Below are positions 48,902-61,019 of a stretch of DNA of 64,000 nucleotides, in pieces. The stretch spans positions 22,908 through 86,907 of the forward strand of contig JAAPAO010000085.1 in the NCBI GenBank assembly GCA_013115145.1. Reading direction: 5' to 3'. The stretch is from Perkinsus chesapeaki (taxonomy: Eukaryota; Perkinsozoa; Perkinsida; Perkinsidae). Positions within the stretch are counted from its first letter, which is position 1. Each line of letters starts with the position of its first letter. The translations under genes were made by a program, and so were the position numbers. Below the pieces are notes generated by a model. That model ran no database searches. It was not told the DNA's origin and worked only from the letters and a program-made list of their open reading frames with translations.

Positions 48902-49364
48902 GTTTAAATAGGTTCGTTATATTCGCCAACAAATGTCCCCCACAAGACCAGAATTCATCACTCGCATCGGTAAAGTTGTCCCAACACAAGAAGGCTACTA
49001 CTTCCATTGTGTTAGTTTCTCTCACTTCATTTCGAAGAGAGATTACAAGGAATGATATAGTCATCGTAGCAATAGTCAATTCTCCGGAGCAAATTACAAA
49101 GTAAAAACAAATCATCGATTTAAGCCAGCTCGCTCAGTTTTCGTAAGGCAGTTCAAACAGTTGTACTTAAAAGCGAAACACCAACAATGTTCGTTAACTC
49201 GGGAAGGGATATGCGTCGTGAGGAGGTCAACAACAACGTGGTTACATTCAATACACTTTAGGGGTCGGTCTTATAGATACGCTTTCTTCATATCGGTAAT
49301 GATGATTTAGCACACCAACTTGGGCATTCTATGAATTCTCTATGGGTTTGGATTACTGGTAGAA
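48902..49364. other. Spacer with an unassigned minus open frame
   Basis: On minus, 48879-49115 is open for 78 codons (..VVAFLCWDNFTDASDEFW..) overlapping the 3' end of the previous gene. It lacks a convincing start and I do not recognise it. The remainder shows no gene. Confidence 0.3.
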
Positions 49365-49632
49365 ATGACACATTCCTTTGATGATGCATTAACGATTATA
49401 GGCGTTGATGATCTGAGTGGATGGAAAAGTAGTTATAAAACAATCAAGGAAACTAATAAAAAGTTGGGGACTGTAAGTATTGCATCATATTTCACAGGTC
49501 ATGCTGAGTTGATGTGTTAAGGTGAATGCTGCCTGGGAAGTTGCTCTTATTGAACTAATAAAGTCTGCTATTCTCGATTTCTCTGAATTGAGACCATTAC
49601 CCCCACCAAGTGATCATTCAGCAGACCTTTGA
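49365..49632 (+). CDS. Small hypothetical protein (72 aa, 2 exons) or 3' end of a longer gene
   Basis: Exons 49365..49472 and 49522..49632 join in phase: MTHSFDDALTIIGVDDLSGW.., KSSYKTIKETNKKLGT, then VNAAWEVALIELIKSAIL and LPPPSDHSADL. The intron has GTAAGT and TTAAG ends. Strong codon structure and a closed frame support coding. A TAG just before the ATG (49362) could be an acceptor, so further 5' exons are possible. Mostly helical, soluble, no known domain. Confidence 0.5.
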
Positions 49633-50026
49633 TAACATGGCTTTTAATTGGTTTCGACTATTCAATATGTTGCGAGTATAAGTAGTATCCTCCTCCTTCA
49701 GTGCTCTATAAATTCGAACAGCCGAAATGCTGCTTGAATAACCACCCTATTTCTATTATTTCCCACTGAGAATGCCATTAAATCGCATGTTAATCATAAC
49801 GATATATTTAGGCATTCTCATGTTTCTAGTAGCAAGCCTTCGTCAGTGATGGGGCTGTTCCGCCATCTTGAGCTCTACGGTTAATCTTTTCGCATGGTGC
49901 TTTAAACATCATTCTTATTCATCCCTATCCATGGGGGTTAATGCTTTCTGCCCATCCGAGGCCTATTCCAGCTATGCTTGACGGCGATCTTACTATACAA
50001 CAACATGTACATAACAGAAACATGCA
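49633..50026. other. Intergenic between convergent genes, no gene seen
   Basis: About 0.4 kb holding the 3' ends of two convergent transcripts. A plus frame at 49941-50150 is the antisense of the minus gene's last exon and is not counted. Confidence 0.45.
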
Positions 50027-51038
50027 TTATTTTCTTCCACGTGCCCCCTCCTCCTGCCGCTGCTTATGTCGTCCTGTTCCTTTAAGTAACTCAGCTACAC
50101 CATTCTCTTCAAGTAACATGTTAATCAGCTTTCTACCATATCGAGGCTGATAATATTATTAAGATATTATCCATTGTTAATTTAACTTCACCTGCGCTAT
50201 AAATCCTTTTGAGGTAGCATCACCTCCTGTAAAAATAGCCTTTTTTGGTTTAGGACGCTGAAGTTATGGTATAACTTAATGAATAATAATACACACTATT
50301 ATTATCACTTCCTTGCCTGAATGCTCGCTTAATTTACTTCCTGTACCATTATAAGGTTTCCATTGTTTTAAACTTGCTAATAGTATTGATGAATGTCTTT
50401 GACATCGCAATAACATAAATACTTAAACTAATACCATAATAATATCATCTTATCCCACCGTTATTGACTACGCTGACCATCTAAAAGGAAACTATGAAAT
50501 GTTAAACAATAATTCTAATGTTGATGATGATGATATAACATCGACCCAATCAACCTCATCAACCTCGCATTCGATCATCCCACCCCCATATCCAGACACA
50601 CAGAAACGTAGTTAACCATCTAACTAGAAACGACCATTTTAAGAATGGGTAGTACGATTAAAACGCTCCGATAAGAATTTAGAATGGAACTCCCGAAGCC
50701 TAGTATCTCCTTCATGACCGCTGTTGGTAGTAGTAGCTCGAGATGATGACGATGGTGATGAAGTATCACCTAATGCTGTCCTCTCAAGACGTCTCTTCTT
50801 ATGAAATGCTTGTAGACCAGATCGTATCTCCTCTACTGAACGCTGAAAGAGTTGTTATAATATTAAATATGTGCCGGTTTACATTGGATGATGACTCCCC
50901 TCCTATTGTTGTTGTTAAATTATCAACTGCCGAAGGTATTCCTGAATCTATATTATTAGACTGCTGTTTTACTTGACCTATTCTCCTTGGATCTCGAGAT
51001 AATGTTAAAAACTCAATTGTAGATGATGAAGATGACAT
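50027..51038 (-). CDS. Hypothetical basic protein, 4-5 exons
   Basis: ATG 51038 opens an exon to 50883 (MSSSSSTIEFLTLSRDPRRI..) joined in phase at 50842 to RSVEEIRSGLQAFHKKRRLER..LREFHSKFLSERF. Downstream exons on the same strand read LKQWKPYNGTGSKLSEHSGKE/RPKPKKAIFTGGDATSKGFIAQ/PRYGRKLINMLLEENGVAELL.., ending GARGRK (TAA 50027-50029). The link between 50639 and about 50363 requires a roughly 290-nt intron (donor at a GT in ..TTTAATCGTACT). Alternatively the first part ends at the TAA at 50639-50641 and the two parts are separate genes. The protein is Lys/Arg-rich with amphipathic helices; no known domain. Confidence 0.5.
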
Positions 51039-51140
51039 TCAATTAGGTTATATCAACTACTATGCAACTTAACGTATGCGTTCGTGTACGAATGCGGCGC
51101 GGATGGAAGTATCGCTACGCCCAGGTAATCGATTTGTATA

Positions 51141-51642
51141 ATGGGGATGAAGATGAGTTGTAATAGAGCAGAGGAGGATGATGATACAGTAAAAACACTT
51201 GAGAGGGTAATGCTAGCTAATATAGATAGTTATCTAGACTTATTATTATTATCTACAGGTGTTTCTTTGTGATGCACCTCCATCTGAATGGAATGTTAAA
51301 ATATATAATCCAATATCGGATAATGAACCATCATCATCAATGGTATGCAGCGGCAAACCAACAGATGCGGCTCCTGATAGTGATGAACATAAACGCAGAC
51401 GAATATTAAGGGATAGTTGGATGACACAATATAACAAAACAAAGGATAATATTATTGAGTTGAACAATGGAGATGAAAAGGAAATGAAACAAGTTATAGA
51501 AGACTGTGTTAAGGTATGTATCAATACTCCTGAAAATGATGATAATAATAGTTTGAGTAGTCGTACTAGTGATGATGAAGATGGATTGCCTTCCTCATGC
51601 ATTATGCCTCGGACGTCTGTAAAAAGACCAAGAGACTTTTAA
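51141..51642 (+). CDS. Hypothetical acidic/Ser-rich protein (149 aa)
   Basis: Exons 51141..51206 (MGMKMSCNRAEEDDDTVKTL..) and 51259..51642 join in phase to 149 aa (VFLCDAPPSEWNVKIYNPI.., KRRRILRDSWMTQYNK, ending SVKRPRDF). It is hydrophilic with a central helical stretch, probably nuclear or cytosolic; KRRRIL and KRPR could be nuclear localisation signals. An upstream frame from 51062 (MQLNVCVRVRMRRGWKYRY..) is also open and ends at 51160, so the real 5' exon structure is uncertain. It is divergent from the gene at 50027-51038 with about 100 bp between starts. Confidence 0.5.
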
Positions 51643-51830
51643 GAGTCACTTCTGTGGCTTACACTTGATAACTTAGACTTATTGAGTTAATGATAATAGA
51701 TATGAACACAATATAATGATGTAATGTATAATAGAAATCAGACATGATAACTATTAGTAGTAAACAGCAATGTTCTGCATTAACAAAATATCAGTGTTTG
51801 GATATCAAGTAATAATAACCTTAACGGTTA

Positions 51831-52735
51831 TTAATTGCCTTCGTTTGCCGAGTTGCTTTGCCGAATATTCAAATCATTAATATGTCCAAGGTTGTCATCA
51901 TCTTCTACACTTGAACTGCTACCTGCTTACATCAATATTATAGTTTAAACTATGTTGTATCTTACCAAAACTTAACTCACAACAGTCATTCTCTACATCA
52001 GCACCGCCACCCCTCCCTTTACTTTGTGATATACTACTCCTCGGTGGACGAGCAATAGGAGCAGCAGTATTCGGGAATAATGGTGTAGTTGGGGGACACA
52101 ATCCTGGACTATCTACAATACGATGAGGGGCTGAAGGCAATGAGATGATATGATATGACAATAGATCCTACACTCCATCACTCTGCTGGTATTATTGTCG
52201 CCATGTGGACTGGAATGGTGGATATGGTCATCATAATTAATTTGTTGTGATGGTATATCATCATAATCTTCAGTATCCAGTTTATGTTTTAATGCCTAAT
52301 ATACTACTCATTATATTAATCATCAGTCATCATTGTGTTCTTCTTTATCACTTTGTGTAATTCTAATGTTTCTGCTGTCTTAAGTCTATGTTTTTGACTG
52401 AAAGCCATTACTGCCTCATGAACCGCACGTGATGATTGACCTTCTTGAATTAATAATTTACCAACAACCTGCGAATTAAATACACTGTTAATTAATAATA
52501 TATATAAACGTATTACATAACGCCGTCCACTACCAGTCTCTGAATTTCTCGTAACTTCTACTTCAATCCATTCTCCATCCCATGTTCTCCCTCCACCCCC
52601 TCCACCACCTCCACTGCCTCTGCATCTATTTGCTCTCGAATGACTATTACGTTTAGTAATAGACGGTAATCGAGTGAATGGTGAATCTCTTTTGAGATTA
52701 AGTCTACCACTATTAGGTGTGGAACTTCTTCCCAT
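51831..52735 (-). CDS. Hypothetical protein with Gly-rich N-terminus
   Basis: ATG 52735 starts an exon to 52517 (73 codons, basic, with an 8-Gly run followed by RTWDGEWIEVEVTRN). After a 48-nt intron the frame gives VVGKLLIQEGQSSRAVHEAV, MAFSQKHRLKTAETLELHK, then, through three more introns with matching phases, ALKHKLDTEDYDDI.., MESPHRIVDSPGLCPP.., CCELSFG and a Ser/Asp-rich tail ending SANEGN (TAA 51831-51833). The middle helix pair (LLIQEGQSSRAVHEAVMAFSQ) is the only likely folded part. No named domain. The same strand continues upstream into the next gene, whose stop lies only 69 bp away. Confidence 0.65.
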
Positions 52736-52803
52736 TTTACAATCAGATGACGTTCGTCTATATAATACCAACTATTATACCAATATACAATACATAGACT
52801 ATA

Positions 52804-55189
52804 TTACGGATTCCTTTTATTATTTCTCTCCGTAGTAGGTGGCGATATTGATGTTGCTGGAGCATCTCCATCAGGTGGAGCTCTCCTCATAGCTCTACCT
52901 CGACCTCTACGTCCCATTGATCCCTTTCCACGCGGTAAACTACGACTATTCCCACGTGGCACAACAGGCGTTGATTCGATACCACTAAATAATTATCAAC
53001 ATACATGACACTATAATACTACTTTAACGTATCACTAGCCTTCTGATTTCTTATAAGTTGTTGCATTGCTGTCCCATCAGGATCCCTATTTTCCACCACT
53101 TCCCTCATAAGCTGTCTTTCCCTATATCCCCTTTGTAATCGACTCACTGCTTCACTGTATCCTCTTGGATTAACAACAACATCCTATCATCATCATCATT
53201 CATCCACTACCACCATGACCAACACTATTACTCTAACTGCCGTCGGTGGTACGTCAACGTGCCCCCTTTTACTGCTTGTAGATGTAGAGCTTGTGCGAGT
53301 ACGCGGTTTGAATGTGCAGGAGGCAAGCTGAAATAACACGGCGCGCTGATTTCGTGCAGGAAAAAATGACAGAAAAACGACAGCGGCAGGATTCGAACCT
53401 GCGCAGGCAGAGCCTAGTGGATTTCGAGTCCACCTCCTTAACCACTCGGACACGCTGTCGGCGAAAAAGATGATGTATTTCTGTACCCGACTTGGCCATG
53501 CTCACCTCTTTCACATCCTGATCTTCCTTATGTTTCTTTAACCTGTTAAGTCTATCTTGCCTCGATTGCATTCCTTCAATAATTACAATCATACAGCCAT
53601 CAGGACTGTTAGTGTATTACCTCTTTGATATAACATAAGATGACGTGATGGTCTACTACTCCTAGATAAATGAGGAGTTGATAATGTCATCCAATCCGAT
53701 CCACCAAATGACACAGGTGATATTTCCTCAGCTATTGAATTCCTATTAACATCCATATCTCCATCATGTGTTTCACTTCTTCTCCTATTAGGTGTTACCC
53801 TACATATTCCATCATACAATAAAAACAACAACAACAACACCTTACCGCATTCGTGGACTAGCAGATACAGTTCTAACCTCACCATCATCATAATAGTGAG
53901 GCTTATGAACATTAGAAGCTCCACTTGGAGCAAATCTTCTTGGGGCCCTTTGATCAAACGGTGGAGCCTATAAAACCAAGCATTAATTGTTATATACCAA
54001 TGGATATACAACAACAATACCAATGGAGGCTGTAATGTTATGTTATTAGATGATGTCCGTTCACAAGGAGTGGGCCCATCCTCATCATTCAACTTTTCAT
54101 ATTGCATACCACCACCACTACCACCACCATGACCACCTACACCACTACTACTGCTATCATCATCACCATCTCCACTCATCCCTAGTAAACCAGATAGTCT
54201 CTTCTTTCTCATACCAACTTTTCGTCTAGTTGGTGAAGTATAACCTATAACATTTATAGTACCCGATACTAATAATAAACCTTCTATTACCCTTTCCGGG
54301 AGTGGATGAATCATCCCCGAGTAGCGCTGAAGATGTAAGAGCAATTGTCGAAGGTGATGATGTTGATGAAGCTGATGAGCGCGTTATTCTACGAGCTCTT
54401 GAACGAGTCACGATAGAAGGGCTAGAAATATGATCTACGAAGACATGTTAATATCAAGTGCATTTCATCGATATCACTCTTAGTCTTCTGGTATTGTTGA
54501 GTTATATCTACATCTGAGTTACCAGAGTATCCTAACTCAATACTTTTAATTCGTTCCATGGTACTCGGAGTCCCCATTAACAATGATAATGCTTCAACTA
54601 AACGCTCCTTCCCATTCGTTCGATTATCATCCAATACTCTATAACGGGAATACGCTAATAGTTTACATATATCACATATACGAACCTATTAGCCTATTAC
54701 TAGCATATTATTACCAATACTACCTCCTCATCCCCTGTTGGTTCATCAAATGCCATTAACCTTGGTCTTGGTGATGAATTCCTTCTCCTATTCCTATCAG
54801 GTACTATCTCTATTGTTGTATCATGTATTAATACTCTAGACCTTTATTAATATAATAACAACGGTGTTAATATATTAATATTACATCTCTTTAACTAACA
54901 TCCTTTCAATCTCATAATCTTTACTACCTTCATTAGCCCCTTTCATTATACCAATCTAATAGTGCTATTTATTATTAATATATAATATTATTACTGTAAT
55001 AAGTAATGTATGTAAATGACGTATTAATATAGTAGCTGGACATGATGATGGTATTAATAATTCAGCACAAGCTCGAAGTGTTGTACGTTCTAATATACCT
55101 ATATAAGAGCATATATTAATATATCAATAACCTTCATTACGTCCAAACTCCTTCGATTCTACAGACAATTCTAAACAATCACCTTCCAT
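52804..55189 (-). CDS. Large hypothetical protein, many exons, host gene of an intronic tRNA
   Basis: ATG 55189 opens MEGDCLELSVESKEFGR. In-phase exons follow: RTTLRACAELLIPSSCPA.., GANEGSKDYEIERMLVKEM, VLIHDTTIEIVPDRNRRR, VRICDICKLLAYSRYRVLDD then GKERLVEALSLLM, a Ser/Arg-rich part, a Gly/His-rich loop, SDWMTLSTPHLSRSS, a coiled-coil-like QSRQDRLNRLKKHKED, SEAVSRLQRGYRERQLMRE and an RGRGRA-rich end (TAA 52804-52806). The N-terminal third looks helical (armadillo-like) and the C-terminus has RG/RR motifs as in RNA-binding proteins. I do not recognise an ortholog. Intron 53184-53505 contains a tRNA-Ser gene on the same strand. Confidence 0.65.
53378..53459 (-). tRNA. tRNA-Ser (anticodon CGA)
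   Basis: The minus strand folds as a complete type II tRNA. The acceptor stem GACAGCG/CGCTGTC (7 bp) has discriminator G, as expected for Ser. The D arm contains GAGTGGTTAAGGA, the anticodon stem-loop is GTGGA-CTCGAAA-TCCAC with CGA, an extended variable arm follows, and the T arm is GCAGGTTCGAATCCTGC. No tRNA intron. A TTTTT run immediately 3' would terminate Pol III. The gene lies wholly inside a 322-nt intron of a protein-coding gene, in the same orientation. Confidence 0.96.
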
Positions 55190-55361
55190 CACCACCAAAC
55201 CCTATCAACAGAACAAGACCCGTGATTAGTAAATCTTGCACTCTTATGTCTTTTTGCATTTCCCTAACGAACTAACGGTTTTGATGGTATCAACCTTGCC
55301 TGATAGATAACCTTCCCCTTTTAGGTTTTACCTCTTCTTCCTATTCCTTCTTCTTCTTCTG
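55190..55361. promoter_or_regulatory. Divergent promoter region between hypothetical gene and CCT-alpha
   Basis: 172 bp between opposite start codons. It contains AAATCTTGCAC at 55231-55241, the reverse of the TGCAAGATTT seen at 41305, and a pyrimidine-rich TTCCTTCTTCTTCTTCT just before the CCT-alpha ATG that could serve a splice-leader acceptor. Function inferred. Confidence 0.45.
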
Positions 55362-57543
55362 ATGTCATCTCCTTTAAGTGTTGATGGTGCTCGTGTACAT
55401 GGTCAAGAGGTTCGTAATGCTAATGTAACAGCAGTAGTAAGTATAAGATGACTATTATTTAAGCTATAAGATGGTGGCTATTAGGTTGCTGTGGCTAATA
55501 TATTAAAATCATCGCTTGGACCACAAGGTTTAGATAAGATGCTTGTTGATGATATTGGTGATGTAACAGTAACAAATGATGGTGCTACTATTATGAAAAA
55601 ACTAGAAGTACAACATCCAGCAGCCAAGGTATTAATACTTGTATTTTATATATAAATATTAGTAGTAGAATATTATAAGGTACTTCAACAATTATCTAAT
55701 TTACAAGATCAGGAAGTTGGTGATGGTACCACCTCTGTGGTATTAGTTGCTGCTGAACTTTTAAAGAAGGCTAATGAGCTTATTAAAGGTGGTATTCATG
55801 CTACTAGTATAATACAGGTAATATATAATAATAATAATGATTACTATTATATTTATAATAGGGTTATCGAGCTGCTATGAAAGAATGTGTTAAATATGTA
55901 CCACATGCATTAGGAGTTAAAACTAAAACATTAGATGAGGAAGTATTGGTTAATATTGCTAAGACTAGTTTAAGCTCTAAATTCATTGGCACTGACACTC
56001 AGTTTGCTAAACTAGTTGTTGATGCAATTAAATCAGTTAGAGTTACTGGTTTTGATGGAAAAGATAAATATCCAGTTGGACAAGTTAACGTATTAAAGTC
56101 TCATGGAAAGGGTTTAACTGAATCTAGACTTATTAAGAATGGTTATGCAATAGCACTTGGTAGAGCCGCGCAGGGGATGCCAACAAGGGTAGATAATGCA
56201 CGCATTGCATTATTAGACTTTGATTTACGTAAAGCAAGGATGGGGCTAGGTGTTAAAATACAGGTAATAAATATAATAATAATATTAACTTTATAATATT
56301 ATTAGATTACTGATCCTGCTGAATTAGAAAAGGTACGTCAAAAAGAAATGGATATAACCAAGGAACGTATAGAAAAGATATTATCTAAAGGAGTTAATGT
56401 TATATTAACTAGTGGTGGTTTGGATGATTTCTCTATGAAATATCTTATTGATCGTAAAGTAATGGGTGTTAGAAGAGTACCTAAAAAGGATATGAAAAGG
56501 ATAGCTAAAGTAGTTAATATATACATTATAATAGTACATATTAATACATTTAGGCAACTGGTGCTAAACTATTATTAACACTAACTGCTACTGATCAATG
56601 GGATGAGGAGGGTATTGATGATTCTGCTATTGGCAAGGCTGATCTTGTAATATAATTATTATATATTATTATATATTAATAATAATTAGGTACATGAAGA
56701 AAGAGTTGGTGATAATGATTTTGTTTTCATTACTAATAATGATAATAATGAGTATCAAGGGAAGAGTTCAAGCATACTCCTTCGTGGTGCTTCAGACTTT
56801 GTATTAGATGAAGTATTAATAATATTAAAACCTGCTATTCATGTATCAATTATCAGGCGGAGCGTAGCGTACATGATGCTCTATGTGCTACATCTAGAGC
56901 CCTTGAATCTGGCAATGTAATCCAATATTTAAAATTCCAATTTATAATATTAGTAATGATTAGGTTGTTGGTGGTGGTGGATGTGTCGAAGCATCATTAT
57001 CACTTCATCTAGAAGAGTTTGCTACATCTCATCGTGGTAGAGAACAAATGGCTATTCTAGCCTTTGCTGAGGTAATGTATTATTATTATACTTATAATAC
57101 CGTAGTATTGTTATATAACAGGCACTAATGGTTATTCCAAAGACTTTAGCACTTAACGCAGCTCTTCCTGATGTACCTGCTTTAGTAGCTGAACTAAGGG
57201 TTGCTCATACACGTAGGTTATGTAGACATTATTTATTATTAATGTTATTATGTTAGGCGGTAATGCTACAGCTGGGTTAGATCTGACTAAGGGTGAGGTT
57301 ACTGATGCTGTATCACATGGGGTAATATAAAAAACAATATTAATTATGTTATATTATTATTAGATCCTTGAGCCAATGGTATCAAAACTAAAGTCTATTA
57401 AATTCGCCACAGAAGCAGCGATTACTATTCTAAGAATAGATGATCTTGTGAAGGTTGTAAGTTGTTGTTGTTATGTTTACTATAGTATTATTTAATATTA
57501 TTAGGCGCCAGAGGCACCTCCACAAGATCCTAGAATGGGTTAG
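55362..57543 (+). CDS. TCP1: T-complex protein 1 subunit alpha (CCT-alpha)
   Basis: About a dozen exons with A+T-rich introns (mostly 40-60 nt) read a full group II chaperonin subunit. Landmarks: [48 protein letters not shown] (ATP site), [102 protein letters not shown] and the C-terminal [19 protein letters not shown]. KxxDITKERI with NVILTSGG and the C-terminal [17 protein letters not shown] identify the alpha subunit rather than other CCT paralogs. It forms part of the hetero-octameric cytosolic ring that folds actin and tubulin. Catalytic motifs appear intact. Confidence 0.95.
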
Positions 57544-57791
57544 GCTAGGTTGACAAGGATATTATTCAATCCCTTAATAGGGTAGTATTAAATACCATAA
57601 CCATCGTCATCCTCTGCTACTGATCCTGGTACTGATGATGATGTTATTAATGACGATTATTGTGCAGTTCTCAAGCCTACTACTCCTAGTAGTAGGGTTG
57701 AGTTCTATTCTCCGTTAATTGTTGTTATTATTGTCTTGCGTAGTCTATTATTATAATAAGGGTATATTAATAGTATTAATATATTATCATA

Positions 57792-58507
57792 ATGGCTATG
57801 CGCAGATTTGGTGCTAGTACTCAGGGTAAAAAACAAAAGGATTTAACTGAGGAACAGAAACAGGTATAATATTTGATATATATTATTAATAGTATACATT
57901 ATAGGAAATTAAAGAAGCATTCGATCTCTTTGATACTGATGGTTCTGGTTCAATTGATGCTAAGGAGCTTAAAGTAACTTAAGTGAGATCTTTACTATAT
58001 TAAGATACTCTAAAATAGGTTGCCATGCGAGCTCTTGGATTTGAACCAAAAAAAGAGGAAATTCAGAAAATGATAGCTGATGTTGATACTGATGGTAATT
58101 ATCAAGTTATTATTAATTAGTTATAATGTATTAGGTTCCGGTCAAATTGAATATGATGAATTCCTTAAAATGATGACAACTAAAATCCTTAATAGAGACC
58201 CTAAGGATGAGATACTTAAAGCATTCAGGTAGTATCTAATATCATTAATTATTAATAGTTATTATATAGATTATTCGATGATGATGAGACTGGTAAGATT
58301 ACCTTTAAAAATCTTAAACGAGTTGCTAAGGAACTTGGAGAAAAGATGACGGATGAGGAGCTTCAGGTGGTGTTAATAATATTAAGATATACTTTTATAT
58401 AATAAGGTTTTTGATAGGAAATGATTGATGAAGCTGATCGTGACGGTGATGGTGAAGTTAGTGAAGAGGAATTCCTTCGTATTATGAAAAAGACTAATTT
58501 GTTTTAA
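57792..58507 (+). CDS. Centrin (caltractin)
   Basis: Six exons join to 165 aa, the usual centrin length. The short basic N-terminus ([20 protein letters not shown]) precedes four EF-hands with loops at about residues 34-45 ([12 protein letters not shown]), 70-81 ([12 protein letters not shown]), 107-118 ([12 protein letters not shown]) and 143-154 ([12 protein letters not shown]). All four retain acidic position 1 and position 6 Gly; loop 3 ends in Asn instead of Glu, so its calcium affinity is probably weak, as is common in centrins. [10 protein letters not shown] and [13 protein letters not shown] are hallmark centrin helices. Centrins act at basal bodies, centrosomes and nuclear pores. The gene lies in tandem with CCT-alpha, 248 bp downstream. 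Confidence 0.95.
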
Positions 58508-59182
58508 TATCCATTGATGCTGTCGGAAGGAGATGATAATATTGTTTAATCTCAGTAGTGATTTCACTATTGTTGATGCTCTGACTCTTTATCATCTGAT
58601 GGTAATCTGATTATAGCAATTAATAGTGGTCTCTATAACATAATATCCGAGTTAATGAGTGATAACGTATAGCCATATCAGCTATTGAATACTTAAATAG
58701 TATTATTAATAGCATTACAGTATCATCGCCTTCGCGAGTCGATCCTTGTAACACAACAATTAATACACTCAGGGCTTATCATCTGGCTTTTCTGCAGTTG
58801 GTACCGATAGCGGACCACCGCCACACAATGTGCGGCACATACCGTGCAGTGGCCACTAGACATCTAAATGTATATACATATTCAGTTAATAGTCGACCGC
58901 AGAACTAACGAGAAGAAAAATCAGCAGTGATACCTCAACTTGAGGGAAGATTACACGATGTATAAGGATAAGTAAATAGAGCTAGTCAACTTACAGTTAA
59001 AGCTCCACTCACTCCCTAGCTAGACTTACTTGCATTAGATTTGCTTGACTATAACACAATGGGACAGGGCAAAGGACCTACTCTGGCTTGAAGTGTACCT
59101 CCAAGCATACGTACTTTACAAATCAGTAATGTGATTAGTTATAATACAAACTCAACAGGATTACGTAATAACACGTATTGAA
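58508..59182. other. Intergenic between convergent genes, no gene seen
   Basis: About 0.67 kb. Stops are frequent in all six frames. Some sequence near 58740-58870 is relatively GC-rich (CCGCCACACAATGTGCGG) with a short inverted repeat, but no RNA gene could be folded with confidence. Confidence 0.4.
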
Positions 59183-60873
59183 TTATATAATATGGTATAG
59201 CTCATCCGAGTCATATGATGATATTAACAAACCACCACCTGCTGCTTCTGAAGGAGTTGATGGATCCTTATCAAAGCATACACCAGTCAAAAGGTGTTCA
59301 GCAACATGTCTTGAACCAATGAGATTCATGTCCTAATAACATTATAATATATAGTATTATACCTACCCATACTATATTATTATTGTCCACATCAATCTTC
59401 CACATATTAATAATAGTATCTTCTGATACCGTAGCCAATAAATGCTAAGTATTGTTATAATATTGTCTTTATATCTATTAACCTTGTTACCTTGTTTCTA
59501 TCAACAATCATACCTGTTATACATCTAGCATGATCTGTTATCTCGAACTAATTATAATAAATATATTGATTGTATTAATTGTATTATATTACTTTTAATA
59601 ACCAATCATCAGCAGCATCAAACACTCTTAGTACACCATTACCAAAGGCTGCTACAATACAGTTAGGTGAAGGACAATCACAACTGTTATCGAATAATAA
59701 ATATAGTTGATAATTGTGTTATTACTACCTTATAACAGGTGAATGCTCTGAATCCAAGGGACTGGGTGGTATAGTAATTATCTATTATATGCATCAATTA
59801 ATTCATGATAATATTAACATTTATACTTCTCTATAAGTGTTGTTATTATCATTTCCTAGTTTCCATACTCTCAATGATCCATCTGTATATCCAATAACAC
59901 ACATTGTATCACATTGTGGAGATATAATATCAATTGATGACATTGCAGATACCCCTATACCATTACATATTGTATTATGTTCTATAGGTGTTGAGAATCT
60001 ATCATCTTTATATGGTATAACCTAATATATGATATTGTTAATACTAATATATAATACTTAATACTACTTTAAATGAACCATCACTACATCCAATAATAAC
60101 ATGTCCAACATGATCCATATATGATATCATAGAGGTAGTATAATATACCTATATAATATACCATATTACTATACCTTACTATTCTATTAATATAAATATT
60201 AATACAATCTCCTGCTCGTCCTGTTGTTGTTGTTTTCCTGTTGGTATATAGCATAATGTTCGAGTAAGATCATGAGTATATATATAAGCACCTAATAGAG
60301 GGAATAATAGATAGTAGATATAATAATAACAACCAGTAGTTGATGTGACAACTAATACAGGATATCCAGCTGTGATATTATGATACCTGCTACTGCTGAT
60401 GCTGATGCTGTCGTTATTATTATTAATAATCTATTATATCTACTTTATACTAGTAATCCTTCCTTTTATTGACATCTCCTTAATAACTTGTATTGTATTA
60501 TCCATTGATGATGATGATGATGATGTTATCCTTTCTATTATACACTAATAAATGTTATAACTACATCACTACTTAGTGTACTTATATAGTTGTTACTTAC
60601 TATATCATGACCATCATTACATACCATTCCTATTATATATCTATCATCATCATCGTCAACAACAACAACTCTTGTAGCTGTTAGATTATTAAATAACATT
60701 GCCGGACTGCTGTATATTATCATATATGATACGGAGTAGGATTATGAGGTATACTATTACTATATAGAAGGAGGAAGTGGTACACCACCTCCTCCTCCTC
60801 CTCCCTTTTCATTTGATCTTATCTTTATTGCAGTTGGTGTAGTGAAATATTCTCTTGCATTAATATTAGTCAT
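59183..60873 (-). CDS. WD40-repeat protein, WDR54-like
   Basis: ATG 60873 starts MTNINAREYFTTPTAIKI, joined in phase to PAMLFNNLTATRVVVVDDD.. and then short exons with WD-repeat strands. The C-terminal exons read FEITDHARCITGMIVDRNK, HLLATVSEDTIINMWKIDVD, DMNLIGSRHVAEHLLTGVCF and LLISSYDSDELYHII (TAA 59183-59185). The order HAR-I..MI, LL..SEDT..-WK, then a GV-F-D strand and SYD..E matches the end of animal WDR54 (HARAICALDL, SAGEDTFVHIWKL, TGYDLAEI), so orthology is likely. WD40 propellers are scaffolds. The many very short A+T-rich introns in the middle were not all resolved. Confidence 0.65.
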
Positions 60874-61019
60874 AATGATTATGATATCGACTGTGGTAAG
60901 TAGTATCTTACTAGTAACAATAACAATACTATTCAGATATCGGAAGAAATGGTAATAATAATAATTGTATAAATATAATATTAGGGCAGTAATATGATAA
61001 CAGTAAATAATGGTATTTA

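Noticed and set aside
49941-50150. Plus 69-codon frame (MLSAHPRPIPAMLD..)
   Set aside because: Antisense of the last exon of the minus gene ending at 50027, which has better exon phase and codon structure.
53196-53453. Minus open frame starting MSEWLRRWTRNPLGS
   Set aside because: It is the translation of the tRNA-Ser gene and its flanks; the tRNA fold is complete.
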